Shown here piece by piece: positions 33,330 through 41,742 of a DNA stretch of 54,733 bases. Location: contig CALANS010000080.1 in assembly GCA_937926105.1 (NCBI GenBank), positions 1 through 54,733 on the forward strand. The letters are read 5' to 3'. Source of the DNA: an uncultured Actinomycetes bacterium (GTDB lineage: Bacteria; Actinomycetota; Actinomycetes; Mycobacteriales; Nakamurellaceae). The notes beneath the pieces are model-generated. The model did no database searches. It was given only the letters and a program-made list of their open reading frames with translations, and was not told where the DNA came from. Positions within the stretch are counted from its first letter, which is position 1, and each line of letters starts with the position of its first letter. Position numbers and translations under genes: made by a program.

Positions 33330-34186
33330 AGGCGCCGCCGTTCCGCTACCTGCGCCCGGTGTCGGTGACGCAGGCGCTGGACTGGCTGCGCGACGAGGAC
33401 ACCAAGGTGCTGGCCGGCGGGCAGAGCCTGGTTCCCCTGTTGAACCTGCGGCTCGCCCGGCCCGAGCGACTGGTGGACGCGAACGCGCTGCCCGAGCTGG
33501 GCCGGATCATCCCCGACGCCCGCTCGCTGCTGTTGGGTGCCCTGGTGCGGCACCGCGATCTGGAACGCGACCGGTTGGTGGTGCGGCACAATCCGTTGCT
33601 GGCCGAGGCGGCCGGGCATATCGGGCACCTGGGCATCCGGAACCGGGGCACCCTCGGTGGGACGCTCAGCCACGCCGACCCCGCGTCCGAGATTCCGCTG
33701 GTGGCGGCGGTGATGGGGGCGACGATCTACCTGGAGTCCGGCGCGCGTGGCAGGCGGCCGGTGCCCGCCGGCGACTTCGCCACCGGCTTCTTCAGCACGG
33801 TCGCCGAGCCGGACGAGATGCTCACCTGGGTGCGAATGCCCGCCCTGCAGCCGGGTGAGGGCTGGGGCTTCGTTGAATTCGCGCGCCGGCACGGCGATTT
33901 CGCCATGGCCGGGGCGGCCGTCACCATCCGGTTGGCGCCCTCCGGGAGGATCGCGTCCGCTCGTGCGGGGGTGCTGGCCGCCGCCGACACTCCCCTGGTG
34001 CTGAGCACCGCCGATCTGGTCGGATCGCCCACCGATGATGCCACGCTGACGCGGTGGGCACGGGCGGTGACGAAACCGTTGCGGCCGGCGCAGGAACCGG
34101 ACTATCGGCGCCGGCTCGCCGCCACCGCACTGAGCAGGGCGCTGCGTCACGCCGTGCGGCGCTGTGGGGAGTTTCGCGATGTGTGA
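33326..34186 (+). CDS. Molybdenum hydroxylase FAD subunit (CoxM/CutM-like)
   Basis: A 286-residue protein with the FAD motifs LAGGQSLVPLLNLRLARPE (about 31-49) and RGTLGGTLSHADPASEIP (about 109-126), and a CO_deh_flav_C tail ending in a helical LSRALRHAV region. It carries electrons from the 2Fe-2S clusters to the acceptor. It overlaps the large-subunit stop by ATGA-type (GTGA) coupling and the small subunit start by 8 bases. Confidence 0.93.
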   Translation: MKAPPFRYLRPVSVTQALDWLRDEDTKVLAGGQSLVPLLNLRLARPERLVDANALPELGRIIPDARSLLLGALVRHRDLERDRLVVRHNPLLAEAAGHIGHLGIRNRGTLGGTLSHADPASEIPLVAAVMGATIYLESGARGRRPVPAGDFATGFFSTVAEPDEMLTWVRMPALQPGEGWGFVEFARRHGDFAMAGAAVTIRLAPSGRIASARAGVLAAADTPLVLSTADLVGSPTDDATLTRWARAVTKPLRPAQEPDYRRRLAATALSRALRHAVRRCGEFRDV

Positions 34187-34667
34187 GGACGAGACGTCGG
34201 TACCGATCGCCTGCACGGTGAACGGCAAGCCCGTCACCGCCACGGTGCCGGACCGACTCAGCCTGGCCGATTTCCTGCGGAATCGACTGGGGCTCACCGG
34301 AACCCATCTGGGTTGCGAGCACGGCGTATGCGGCGCCTGCACGGTGCTGCTGGACGGGGTCAGCGTGCGATCCTGTCTGCTGTTCGCCGCGCAGGCCGAC
34401 GGGCATTCCGTCACCACCGTGGAGGGTCTGACCGATGCGGACCGCAACGCCGATCTGTGCCGGGCACTGTCGGACGAGCACGGGCTGCAATGCGGGTTCT
34501 GCACTCCCGGCTTCCTGGCCACCGCCGTGGAGATGCTCGCCGAGGACACCCCGCTGACCGAGGACCTCGTGCGGGAAGGGCTGTCCGGCAACGTGTGCCG
34601 ATGCACCGGCTACACCGGGATCGTTCGGGCCGTGCTCCGCACGGCGCAGGCTCGCCGCTCGCGGTAG
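34179..34667 (+). CDS. Molybdenum hydroxylase 2Fe-2S subunit (CoxS/CutS-like)
   Basis: A 162-residue protein with a plant-type ferredoxin cluster site (GCEHGVCGACTVLLDG) and a C-terminal second cluster site (CGFCTPGF and CRCTGY). It relays electrons between molybdenum and FAD. ATG 34179 is chosen over an upstream start because GGGGAG lies 6-7 bases before it and the N-terminus then matches the family. Last gene of the operon; it converges with the LuxR-type regulator gene 50 bp on. No maturation genes (xdhC/coxD-like) are adjacent. Confidence 0.94.
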   Translation: MCEDETSVPIACTVNGKPVTATVPDRLSLADFLRNRLGLTGTHLGCEHGVCGACTVLLDGVSVRSCLLFAAQADGHSVTTVEGLTDADRNADLCRALSDEHGLQCGFCTPGFLATAVEMLAEDTPLTEDLVREGLSGNVCRCTGYTGIVRAVLRTAQARRSR

Positions 34668-34715
34668 GCGAACATCCGCTCGGCCGGCCTCAGCTGCCGG
34701 CACTACGCGGGCCGT

Positions 34716-37211
34716 TCAGCCGGCCGGACCGGCCCCGTGGCGGATGGCCCACGCCGTTGCCTCCGCGCGGCCACGGACACCGAGTCGGGCGTACACGGCG
34801 ACGGTGTGGTGCATCACGGTTTTGACCGACATTCCCAGGCGCCCGGCGATCTCCTTGTTGGTCGCTCCGGTGGCCAGTTCGCGGAGCACGTCGCGCTGGC
34901 GCGGTGTCAACGGGATCGGACCGGTGGATGCTCCCGCGCTACCCCCCGCGGCGAGCCTGGCCATGCCGGTCGTCCCGGTCGCCAAGGTACCCCGCAGGTA
35001 GCCGATGGCCGTGCCGGTAGCCGCGGCGATCACATCGGGGCCCGGCATCGACAGGGATGTCGACGGCGACACCTGGCCGGTCCAGTCCGTCAGGATTCGC
35101 CGCAACACCGATGCCTTCCACCGGGGCAGCGCCAGCAGCAACCTGGGAATCGTGCCGCCCAGCGCGCTCGCGACACCGCGGCCGACGTCGCCGTCACCCC
35201 GCCGGTCGGCCAGGATGATCACTCCGGACAGCAACACCGCAGCGGTTGGAGTATCCGCGCAGTCCAGGCCCACCAGCAGGGTCAGGGCCTGCAGCAGATG
35301 ACCGGCCCCGGCGGTCAGTTCTCCGGCCATGGTGGCGCGAAACGACACCGCGGACAGCGCCAGGGCCAGATCTCGATTGTCCAGGCTGCGGCGCGCGGCC
35401 CGGACGATCTGCTCCCCGTCTGGCAGTTCGCCGCCATCTACGGCGGGCGAGAGGGTCATCAGCAGCCGGGCTGCCACGACGGCCTCGTTCTCGTCGCCCG
35501 ACCGGCGTGCTCGCTGGAGCGCCTCGACGCCCAGCCGCTGGGCCGCCGCGGCATCCCCGCGCCGGTCGGCCAACATTCCCAACCGGGCGAGGAACCTGGC
35601 CCGTCGGCGTTCGTCTCCCGCGGACTCCGCCAGCGCGAGCCCCCGTTCGGCGGCACGCTCGGCGTCATCCAGGCCATCGGCGGTTGGCGGCAGCACGGTC
35701 CGGAACTCCAGCCCGAGCGAGCACGTCGCGATATCGCCTGCGGCCTCGGCGATGTCGATGCCCTCGTCCAGCAGGGCCGATGCGCTCAGCCCGTCGCCTA
35801 TCGCCGGGGGTGCATCCCTGGCGAGCACCGCCGTCCACACCAACGCACGCCCCAGCAATGCGGCGGGGACATGTGTGTCCCGGCGCGCCGCCGTCAGCAG
35901 GTCCCACAGCGGCGCAGCACCCCGCCCGTCCGGGCTCACCGCCAGCAGGTAGGGCGCGGTGTCCACCGCGATCCGCAGGGCCTGCACCGGATTCGTCGCC
36001 GTGAGATGACGCACCGCAGGCGCCACCTCCGCCCACCAGTCCCGCAGCATGGTCAGGGCCTCGACCTGCCGGCCGGCCACGTAACACTCGGCGGCGCAGC
36101 GGCAGCGTGCTGCCACCAGTGCGGCATGCCGATCCGGAGCGGCACTGGGCATCCGATCACGCAGGAAATCGCGAACCAGTGGCGGCAGAGCGTATTCGCC
36201 CGGCCCCGACAGGTGCATCCGGAAGTCCAACACTCGGGCCGATACCAGCGCCGACAGGCGCGCCGCGGCGATCTCGGGGCCAGCCTGGGTGATCGCTTGC
36301 GCGCCCTCCGTGGTGAACGGGCCGTCGAACACGGCCAGATGCTCCAGGAACTCCCGATCCCGGAGTGCCAGTCGACCACAGGTCCAGGCCAGCGCGTCCC
36401 GCACGCTGCGGTGCCGGGCGACCGCGGCGGTTCCGCCTCGCAGGACCGCGAGCCCCGATGGCTCGGCCAACGCGGCGAGTATCCGGGCGGGCGTCAGCTC
36501 GGGCACCCGAGCGGCCGCCAGGACCACGGCCAGCGGGAGACCGCCCAGCCGATGGCACACCGCGGCGACCTGCACCAGATCGCGGTCGGCGATGGAGCGG
36601 GCACCCCGATGAATCTGTGCCAAGAACAGCCGGACCGATCCGAGCGCCGCGATCTCGGCGGGTGTCATCCGATCGGGCGGTGGCGCGGGAAGCGGCGCCA
36701 GCCGCATGACGTGCTCCCCCGCGATGTCCAGCGGCGCTACCGATGTCGCCACCACGGTCAGTCCGGGGTGGGCGGAGATCACGCCGCCCAGGTAGCGCGA
36801 TGCCCCGGTCAGGGAGTGCGCGCCGTCCAGCACCAGCACCAGCGGCGATGCGGCCGGCTGGCAGTCACCGGAGCCGTGATCGGCACCACCGGGCGCGGCC
36901 AGTGATGTGCTCCGCGACGCCAGCGCCTCGGACACCAGCGCGACCGCGGCCGAGCGCTCGGCGACCCAGGACAACCCCACGCCCACCACCGGCGCTGCTC
37001 GCGTCGCCCGCAACCGCTGCATGACCGCACGCACCAGCAGCGTCTTGCCCATGCCCGACATGCCGGTGACCGTGACGATCCGGATCTGCGGGTCCGCGAC
37101 CATGCGTAGCAGGCCGGCGACCTCCTCGTCGCGGGCTATCAGCGCACGGTCGACGATGCGGGTGGATGCACCGGGACCCATCGGATCCGGCGGTGCGATC
37201 ACCGCGGACAC
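34716..37211 (-). CDS. Large NB-ARC/AAA-LuxR transcriptional regulator
   Basis: An 831-residue regulator. Walker A TGMSGMGKT lies at 49-57, LVLVLDGAHSLTG near 125-137 serves as Walker B, and the long middle is made of helical TPR-like repeats. The last 70 residues are a LuxR HTH (LTPRQRDVLRELATGATNKE, then LGMSVKTVMHHTVAVYARLG). Such ATP-dependent activators sense a ligand through the middle domain. It ends next to the Mo-hydroxylase operon but starts next to the ADP-ribosyltransferase gene, and could control either. GTG 37211 follows GGCAGG. Confidence 0.88.
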   Translation of the reverse strand: MSAVIAPPDPMGPGASTRIVDRALIARDEEVAGLLRMVADPQIRIVTVTGMSGMGKTLLVRAVMQRLRATRAAPVVGVGLSWVAERSAAVALVSEALASRSTSLAAPGGADHGSGDCQPAASPLVLVLDGAHSLTGASRYLGGVISAHPGLTVVATSVAPLDIAGEHVMRLAPLPAPPPDRMTPAEIAALGSVRLFLAQIHRGARSIADRDLVQVAAVCHRLGGLPLAVVLAAARVPELTPARILAALAEPSGLAVLRGGTAAVARHRSVRDALAWTCGRLALRDREFLEHLAVFDGPFTTEGAQAITQAGPEIAAARLSALVSARVLDFRMHLSGPGEYALPPLVRDFLRDRMPSAAPDRHAALVAARCRCAAECYVAGRQVEALTMLRDWWAEVAPAVRHLTATNPVQALRIAVDTAPYLLAVSPDGRGAAPLWDLLTAARRDTHVPAALLGRALVWTAVLARDAPPAIGDGLSASALLDEGIDIAEAAGDIATCSLGLEFRTVLPPTADGLDDAERAAERGLALAESAGDERRRARFLARLGMLADRRGDAAAAQRLGVEALQRARRSGDENEAVVAARLLMTLSPAVDGGELPDGEQIVRAARRSLDNRDLALALSAVSFRATMAGELTAGAGHLLQALTLLVGLDCADTPTAAVLLSGVIILADRRGDGDVGRGVASALGGTIPRLLLALPRWKASVLRRILTDWTGQVSPSTSLSMPGPDVIAAATGTAIGYLRGTLATGTTGMARLAAGGSAGASTGPIPLTPRQRDVLRELATGATNKEIAGRLGMSVKTVMHHTVAVYARLGVRGRAEATAWAIRHGAGPAG

Positions 37212-37422
37212 GCTTGACCTGCCAGCCGACTACTCCCCTGACCAGGAATGGCTTTCGATGGCGGCAGTCTACGGACCGTGATCGGGGGCGGCAAGACGGC
37301 CGGTAAGACGAAAGGTCGGTCACCATGGAGTGACACGAGTGCCGGATCACCGTCACCGACGGTGCAACGACCCGGGCAATTGCCCGATGCGCGGCGGTCC
37401 ATGCGGACCTACCGTGCCCCCT

Positions 37423-38820
37423 ATGGCACGTCTGGCTCATCCCACGCAGGCACTGCTCCCCCTGGATCCCGGCGGCCGGCGGCCGGCGGACACGGGGCAC
37501 GGCCTCTTTGACAGTTGGCTGCCGGCGGCCACTGTCGGCTCGGCGGGACCGGCCCTCCGGGAAATGCCTGGCACCGACGCCGCCGGGTTCCCCGCGGAGC
37601 GCGCCGCGTCGGCGATCCGCCGCAGCACCGCGCCACCACCGATCACCCGCCGAGCGGTCGACAACCCAGCCGGCAACTTGGACGCCTTGCGCCGCAGCAG
37701 GTCCGACCCGGCCGGGGCCGGGCACGGGCAGCGAGAACCCACTCGACGGCCGATCGGCGCGGCGGGCGACACGATGCCGCTGCGGCGGCGGCTCAGCAAG
37801 ACCGGTCGCGACATCGCGGCTGTTCGCTCCAGGGCGGGACGACTCAAGGGCGCCGTGTCGACATCGGACACCCTGAGCCGCCTGGGGATCGTGCTGGACG
37901 GTTACCAGCGGGAGCGCGAGCCCGATCGCCAACAACGTGCGCTGACCGTCATTCTCGGGCTCTGCCGGCGCTACCTGGACGACAATGCCGGGGCCACCAA
38001 GGACGACAAGCAGATTCGGGTCGAACTCGTCGAGGATATCCAGGCCGAGGCGGCACGGGAGCTGGGCCAATTGAAGGCACAGCAGCGATACCTGACCGAC
38101 GCCTACGGTGGCAGCGACGCCAAGACTCCGCTGAAGGCGCAACGGTCCACGAATCTGACACACCACGTGGCCAAGGCACTCGGGCGGGGTCAGACCGTGT
38201 CCGATGTCGCCGGCGGAACTGCGCAGACGCTCGCCATGGCGCGCGAATTCGGGCTGACAGAGGCGGAGATCCTGGCCATCCGCACCACGACTGTCGATGA
38301 CTACCGGTACATCCATCCGGTGACGGCCCAGGACAGCTCATGGCTCGACTTCCAGGTCGGCCAGATGTCCGGCGGAGCCACCGGCGTGCCGGACCGGAAG
38401 GTGCTACAGCAAGAGGGCAGCCTGCAGTCCGGCGTCGCCATGATGGGGTTGGACAAGTTGCCACCGGTCAGCCAGCTGCTGTATCGGGGGATGCGATTGA
38501 CCCAGGCCGACTACGACGCGACGATCGGTGTCGGGACCTACCGGACGGGGGCGATCACCAGCACCTCAGGCAAGGTCGCACAGGCCAGGAGCTACGTGCA
38601 AGGCGGCTCCGCGCAGCAGAACGTCGCCATTCTGCTGGAGATCGAGGTCACCAACGGCCGCGACATCGCCCATCTGTCAAACTATGCCGTGGAGGCGGAG
38701 GTGGTGCTGCTACCCGGCGCAGAGTTCCACACCATCCGATCGGTCGACGACCCCACGCTGGCTAAGAGCAACCCGGACATCACCGTGCGCAAGAAGGTCC
38801 GGATGAAGCAGGTGAAATAG
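37423..38820 (+). CDS. ADP-ribosyltransferase (R-S-E class), toxin-like
   Basis: About 465 residues. The C-terminal 120 carry the three ART motifs: LLYRGMRL (Arg, about residue 355), GAITSTS (STS, about 380-382) and the NYAVEAEVVLLPGAEF turn with E-A-E (about 424-426). This matches arginine-type or C3/VIP2-like transferases that modify proteins with ADP-ribose. The first 300 residues are low-complexity, then helical, and might serve delivery; no signal peptide is visible. GTG 37330 is an alternative start; neither has a good ribosome-binding site. No immunity gene is obvious downstream. It is divergent from the large LuxR regulator. Confidence 0.78.
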   Translation: MARLAHPTQALLPLDPGGRRPADTGHGLFDSWLPAATVGSAGPALREMPGTDAAGFPAERAASAIRRSTAPPPITRRAVDNPAGNLDALRRSRSDPAGAGHGQREPTRRPIGAAGDTMPLRRRLSKTGRDIAAVRSRAGRLKGAVSTSDTLSRLGIVLDGYQREREPDRQQRALTVILGLCRRYLDDNAGATKDDKQIRVELVEDIQAEAARELGQLKAQQRYLTDAYGGSDAKTPLKAQRSTNLTHHVAKALGRGQTVSDVAGGTAQTLAMAREFGLTEAEILAIRTTTVDDYRYIHPVTAQDSSWLDFQVGQMSGGATGVPDRKVLQQEGSLQSGVAMMGLDKLPPVSQLLYRGMRLTQADYDATIGVGTYRTGAITSTSGKVAQARSYVQGGSAQQNVAILLEIEVTNGRDIAHLSNYAVEAEVVLLPGAEFHTIRSVDDPTLAKSNPDITVRKKVRMKQVK

Positions 38821-38871
38821 CGCCGGCGTCCCGCACGAACCGCTGCACAGGCATCCGGGTACCGGCCACCA

Positions 38872-39264
38872 TCAGATCCGTTGGCCGGCCAGCATCGCGC
38901 GGTTCACCCAGCGTTCGCAATAGAACGACAGAATCGGCACCACCCCGGCCAGCAACACCTTGACTAGCCCCCACAGCGACCAGCGCGCCTTGTAGGACAG
39001 GTCGAAGGCCAGCAGCACGTACGCCGCGTACAGCACCCCGTGAATGGGGCCCCAGATCTGCACCGTCCAGTCCATGTCGAAGGCGTACTTGAGCACGATG
39101 GTCAGGCACAGGATCAGCAGTCCGACGCCGACCACGAACGCCGCGATCCGATAGCGCAGCAGCGCGCCGGCCACCCGGGGAGTCAGGGTCTTGTGAACCG
39201 TCCCGGCAGGGTCCCTCCGGGTAGCGCTACCACTGCTGGGTGTCGGCGAGGGTTCAGCGGGCAC
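38872..39264 (-). CDS. DUF3817 integral membrane protein
   Basis: About 130 residues with three membrane segments: YRIAAFVVGVGLLILCLTIV, GPIHGVLYAAYVLLAFDL and LVKVLLAGVVPILSFYCE. The GP.HG and FDL..KARWS features mark DUF3817, a family of unknown role in Actinobacteria. The GTG at 39264 overlaps the end of the upstream gene by 11 bases, with AGGA 9 bases before, so the two are co-translated. Confidence 0.8.
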   Translation of the reverse strand: MPAEPSPTPSSGSATRRDPAGTVHKTLTPRVAGALLRYRIAAFVVGVGLLILCLTIVLKYAFDMDWTVQIWGPIHGVLYAAYVLLAFDLSYKARWSLWGLVKVLLAGVVPILSFYCERWVNRAMLAGQRI

Positions 39265-39940
39265 GGCGTTCGTCCTGTTCTGCGAGAGCGGCCAGCGCGC
39301 GGTTGTACGCGGCCAGTTCGGGATCATCGTCGTCGTCATCGTCGCCGCCGACGGTCGCCACCGCTATGGTGTAGGTCTCGTGCGGGTTCGGGCGGCCCCG
39401 TCGGGGTCGGGGTGACTTGTGCCCTGCCGACCCGTCCGAACCACCCTCCTCCGCCGTGGCATCGACCTCCGACGAGCCCACCCGTCCCGCACCCGACGGT
39501 GCCGGCGCTCCGGCATCCGGCACGGTCGACGCCCCGGTGCCCGGTGCGACGGCCGTCCCCGCCTCGGTGGATGCGGCGGGATGTGGGGCCTGCGTCACGC
39601 CCCCGTCCGTCACCCGCCCGTCCGGCCCCGTCCCGGCGCGCGGCTGCGGGCCGTCCGGCAGGTCCGCGGCGGACGGCCCGGTCTCGTCGAGCTGCCGCTC
39701 GGCCAGCTCGGCCAGCTCGGACTCTCGGACCGACTCCAGGTGCAGAAACCGCAGCCACATGTAGATGAACGCGCCGGCGAAAACCGGCCACAGCAACGCG
39801 TAGCCGAGGTTCTGCACCGTTCCCCGGGTGGCATGCGCGACGCTCCACTGCCACCAGCCCAGCCGCAGACAGATCAGCGCCGCGGCCAGCACCAGGACGT
39901 GGCCGACCAGCACACCGGGCCGAAGGTAGCGACGCACCAC
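39254..39940 (-). CDS. Actinobacterial membrane protein with acidic C-terminal tail
   Basis: A 228-residue protein: two membrane segments near the N-terminus (about 8-25 and 45-62, with LGWWQW between them), a helical E/L-rich stretch, about 100 residues of Pro/Ala/Gly linker and a conserved-looking tail with GDDDDDDDPELAAYNRALAA. It is usually found beside DUF3817 genes. I do not know its function; older names such as 'glucitol operon regulator' have no support here. Confidence 0.7.
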   Translation of the reverse strand: MVRRYLRPGVLVGHVLVLAAALICLRLGWWQWSVAHATRGTVQNLGYALLWPVFAGAFIYMWLRFLHLESVRESELAELAERQLDETGPSAADLPDGPQPRAGTGPDGRVTDGGVTQAPHPAASTEAGTAVAPGTGASTVPDAGAPAPSGAGRVGSSEVDATAEEGGSDGSAGHKSPRPRRGRPNPHETYTIAVATVGGDDDDDDDPELAAYNRALAALAEQDERRAR

Positions 39941-39957
39941 ACCTCGACCGTACCGGG

Positions 39958-40653
39958 TCAGCCGGTGGCCGATTCCGCCGCGAGGTCGCCGACTTCGGCA
40001 CGGGTCAGCTGCCCGGTGACCCCGCGCAGATCGGCGACCACGTCCACGTCCCGCCGTAGCCCGGAGCCAACCGGGACGGCGAGCGGCACCGCACCGGCCC
40101 GGCAGTGCGCAACGAACGAGCCCGGCCCATACCGCGGCGGCAGTTCCCGGCCGATCCGGGCGGCCAGCAGCGTGGTACCGGTGCCCTGCCGATCGGCGAC
40201 CACCGCCAACGGCACCCGGGCCGCGGCGCGCAACGCGAGATCCAGCTCGGCGGGCAGCAGCGACGGAAGGTCGGCGGGCAGCACGGCCACCGCCCGGTCC
40301 GACATCCCGGGCAGGGCGAGTGCCGCCAGGATCGACTCGTTCAGCCCGCTGACCGTCGAGACGTGCGCGTCAACTCCGCCGATCGCGGCCAGCGCCGCGC
40401 CGTCCGCCTCGTCGTCGACCAGCGCCAGCACCCGATCAACCCGCCGCGCCGCGGCCACCGCCGCCGCGGTGTCCAGCGCCATGGCACGCGCCACCCGGGC
40501 CCGTCGGCGCGGCTCCAGCGCGATCCGGGACTTGCCCACCGCGGTCGACTTGATCGGCAGCAGCACCCACCACGCGGCGTCCGCGGGCGCAATCCCCGTC
40601 ACCGCCCCGACGCCATCCCGCCGCACAGGCGCCGCGTCACCGTCATCGACCAC
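39958..40653 (-). CDS. fbiD: Phosphoenolpyruvate/2-phospholactate guanylyltransferase (FbiD/CofC)
   Basis: A 231-residue nucleotidyltransferase of coenzyme F420 synthesis. WVLLPIKSTAVGKSRI near residue 28 binds GTP, VAVLPADLPSLLPAEL is the metal-site segment, and DRQGTGTTLLAA with FGPGSF-like RYGPGSFVAHC completes the family pattern. It joins GTP and phosphoenolpyruvate (or phospholactate) for FbiA. Its presence shows that the organism makes F420, in line with an F420-type reading of the oxidoreductase at 25857. It is not in the same operon as that gene. Confidence 0.88.
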   Translation of the reverse strand: MVDDGDAAPVRRDGVGAVTGIAPADAAWWVLLPIKSTAVGKSRIALEPRRRARVARAMALDTAAAVAAARRVDRVLALVDDEADGAALAAIGGVDAHVSTVSGLNESILAALALPGMSDRAVAVLPADLPSLLPAELDLALRAAARVPLAVVADRQGTGTTLLAARIGRELPPRYGPGSFVAHCRAGAVPLAVPVGSGLRRDVDVVADLRGVTGQLTRAEVGDLAAESATG

Positions 40654-40705
40654 CCTCGCATTCTCACCCGCCGGCCGCGGCGCCCCCGCTACCGGGGCGG
40701 GCGCA

Positions 40706-41602
40706 TCAACTCCCGGCCAGCCGGCGACGCTCCACGTCGACGTCGAAATCCGCCGGCGGGTACTGCGGGTCGATCCACTCCAGCGCCTCGGCGAGCAGCG
40801 CCGCTACCGCCCAGTTCCGGTACCACTTGCGGTCCGAGGGCACCACGAACCACGGCGCCGCCACCGTCCCGCAGCGGCGCAGCACCTCGGTGTAGGCGGC
40901 CTGGTAGTCCGGCCACAGCGCGCGCTCATCAACGTCGCCGGGGTTGTACTTCCAGTGCTTGGTCGGGTCATCCAACCGGGCTGCCAGCCGCTGTGCCTGC
41001 TCGTCCCGGGAGATATGCAGCAGGCACTTCACGATCGTCGTGCCGGACCGTGCGAGCCGGCGTTCGAAGGCGTTGATCGCCGCATAGCGCTTGCCCCACA
41101 CCGACTTCGGGACCAGCTCGTGCACTCGGACCACCAGCACGTCCTCGTACTGCGACCGGTTGAACACCCCGATCATCCCCGCGGCCGGCAGCTGCCGCTC
41201 GATGCGCCAGAGGAAATCATGCGCCAGCTCCTGCGCGGTGGGCCTCTTGAAGGCGGCCAGGTGCACCCCGCCCGGGTCCACCTGGTTGATCACGTGGTTG
41301 ATCACGCCGTCCTTACCGGCGGTGTCCATGCCCTGCAGGATCAGCAGCACCCGGCGCCGGTCACCCCGGGTGCCGGCCGCGTACAGCCGCTCCTGCAGGT
41401 TCGCCAGCCGGGGCGCCAGATCGACCATCGCCCGCGCGGCCTCCTTCTTGGAGGTCGGTCCGACCGGCATGCCGCGGGCCGGGATCGCCCCCAGATCAAC
41501 CGGGCCGGCCGGCGCTACGAGGGCATCGGACACCGGTCCGCGGCCGGCAATGGGCGGGCGAGAACTGGGCCGGTGGCGTGCGGGCATGGGCCACTGTGGC
41601 AT
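40706..41602 (-). CDS. PPK2-family polyphosphate kinase
   Basis: About 298 residues. LILQGMDTAGKDGVI is the Walker A, FNRSQYEDVLVVRV the Walker B region and the lid helix carries RDEQAQRLAARLDDPTKHWK. PPK2 enzymes move phosphate between polyphosphate and nucleotides (mostly ADP or GDP). The conserved part starts near 41470; the ATG at 41602 is a guess, as none of the candidate starts has a clear ribosome-binding site. Confidence 0.88.
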   Translation of the reverse strand: MPQWPMPARHRPSSRPPIAGRGPVSDALVAPAGPVDLGAIPARGMPVGPTSKKEAARAMVDLAPRLANLQERLYAAGTRGDRRRVLLILQGMDTAGKDGVINHVINQVDPGGVHLAAFKRPTAQELAHDFLWRIERQLPAAGMIGVFNRSQYEDVLVVRVHELVPKSVWGKRYAAINAFERRLARSGTTIVKCLLHISRDEQAQRLAARLDDPTKHWKYNPGDVDERALWPDYQAAYTEVLRRCGTVAAPWFVVPSDRKWYRNWAVAALLAEALEWIDPQYPPADFDVDVERRRLAGS

Positions 41603-41742
41603 GCCGAGATGATCAGTGCCAGTGGTCGCCGCGCGACCCCGATCGTCGGCCATCGGTGGCGCGGCATCACCATCGATCCAGACGGTGACGGTGATCCGGG
41701 CCCGCCCCGTGCGGGGCTGCCGTCCGCCTACCATCGGGCACC

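Noticed and set aside
30942..34667. Aerobic carbon monoxide dehydrogenase
   Set aside because: The large subunit lacks the AYRCSF active-site loop and no CO dehydrogenase maturation genes are adjacent; it is a general Mo-hydroxylase.
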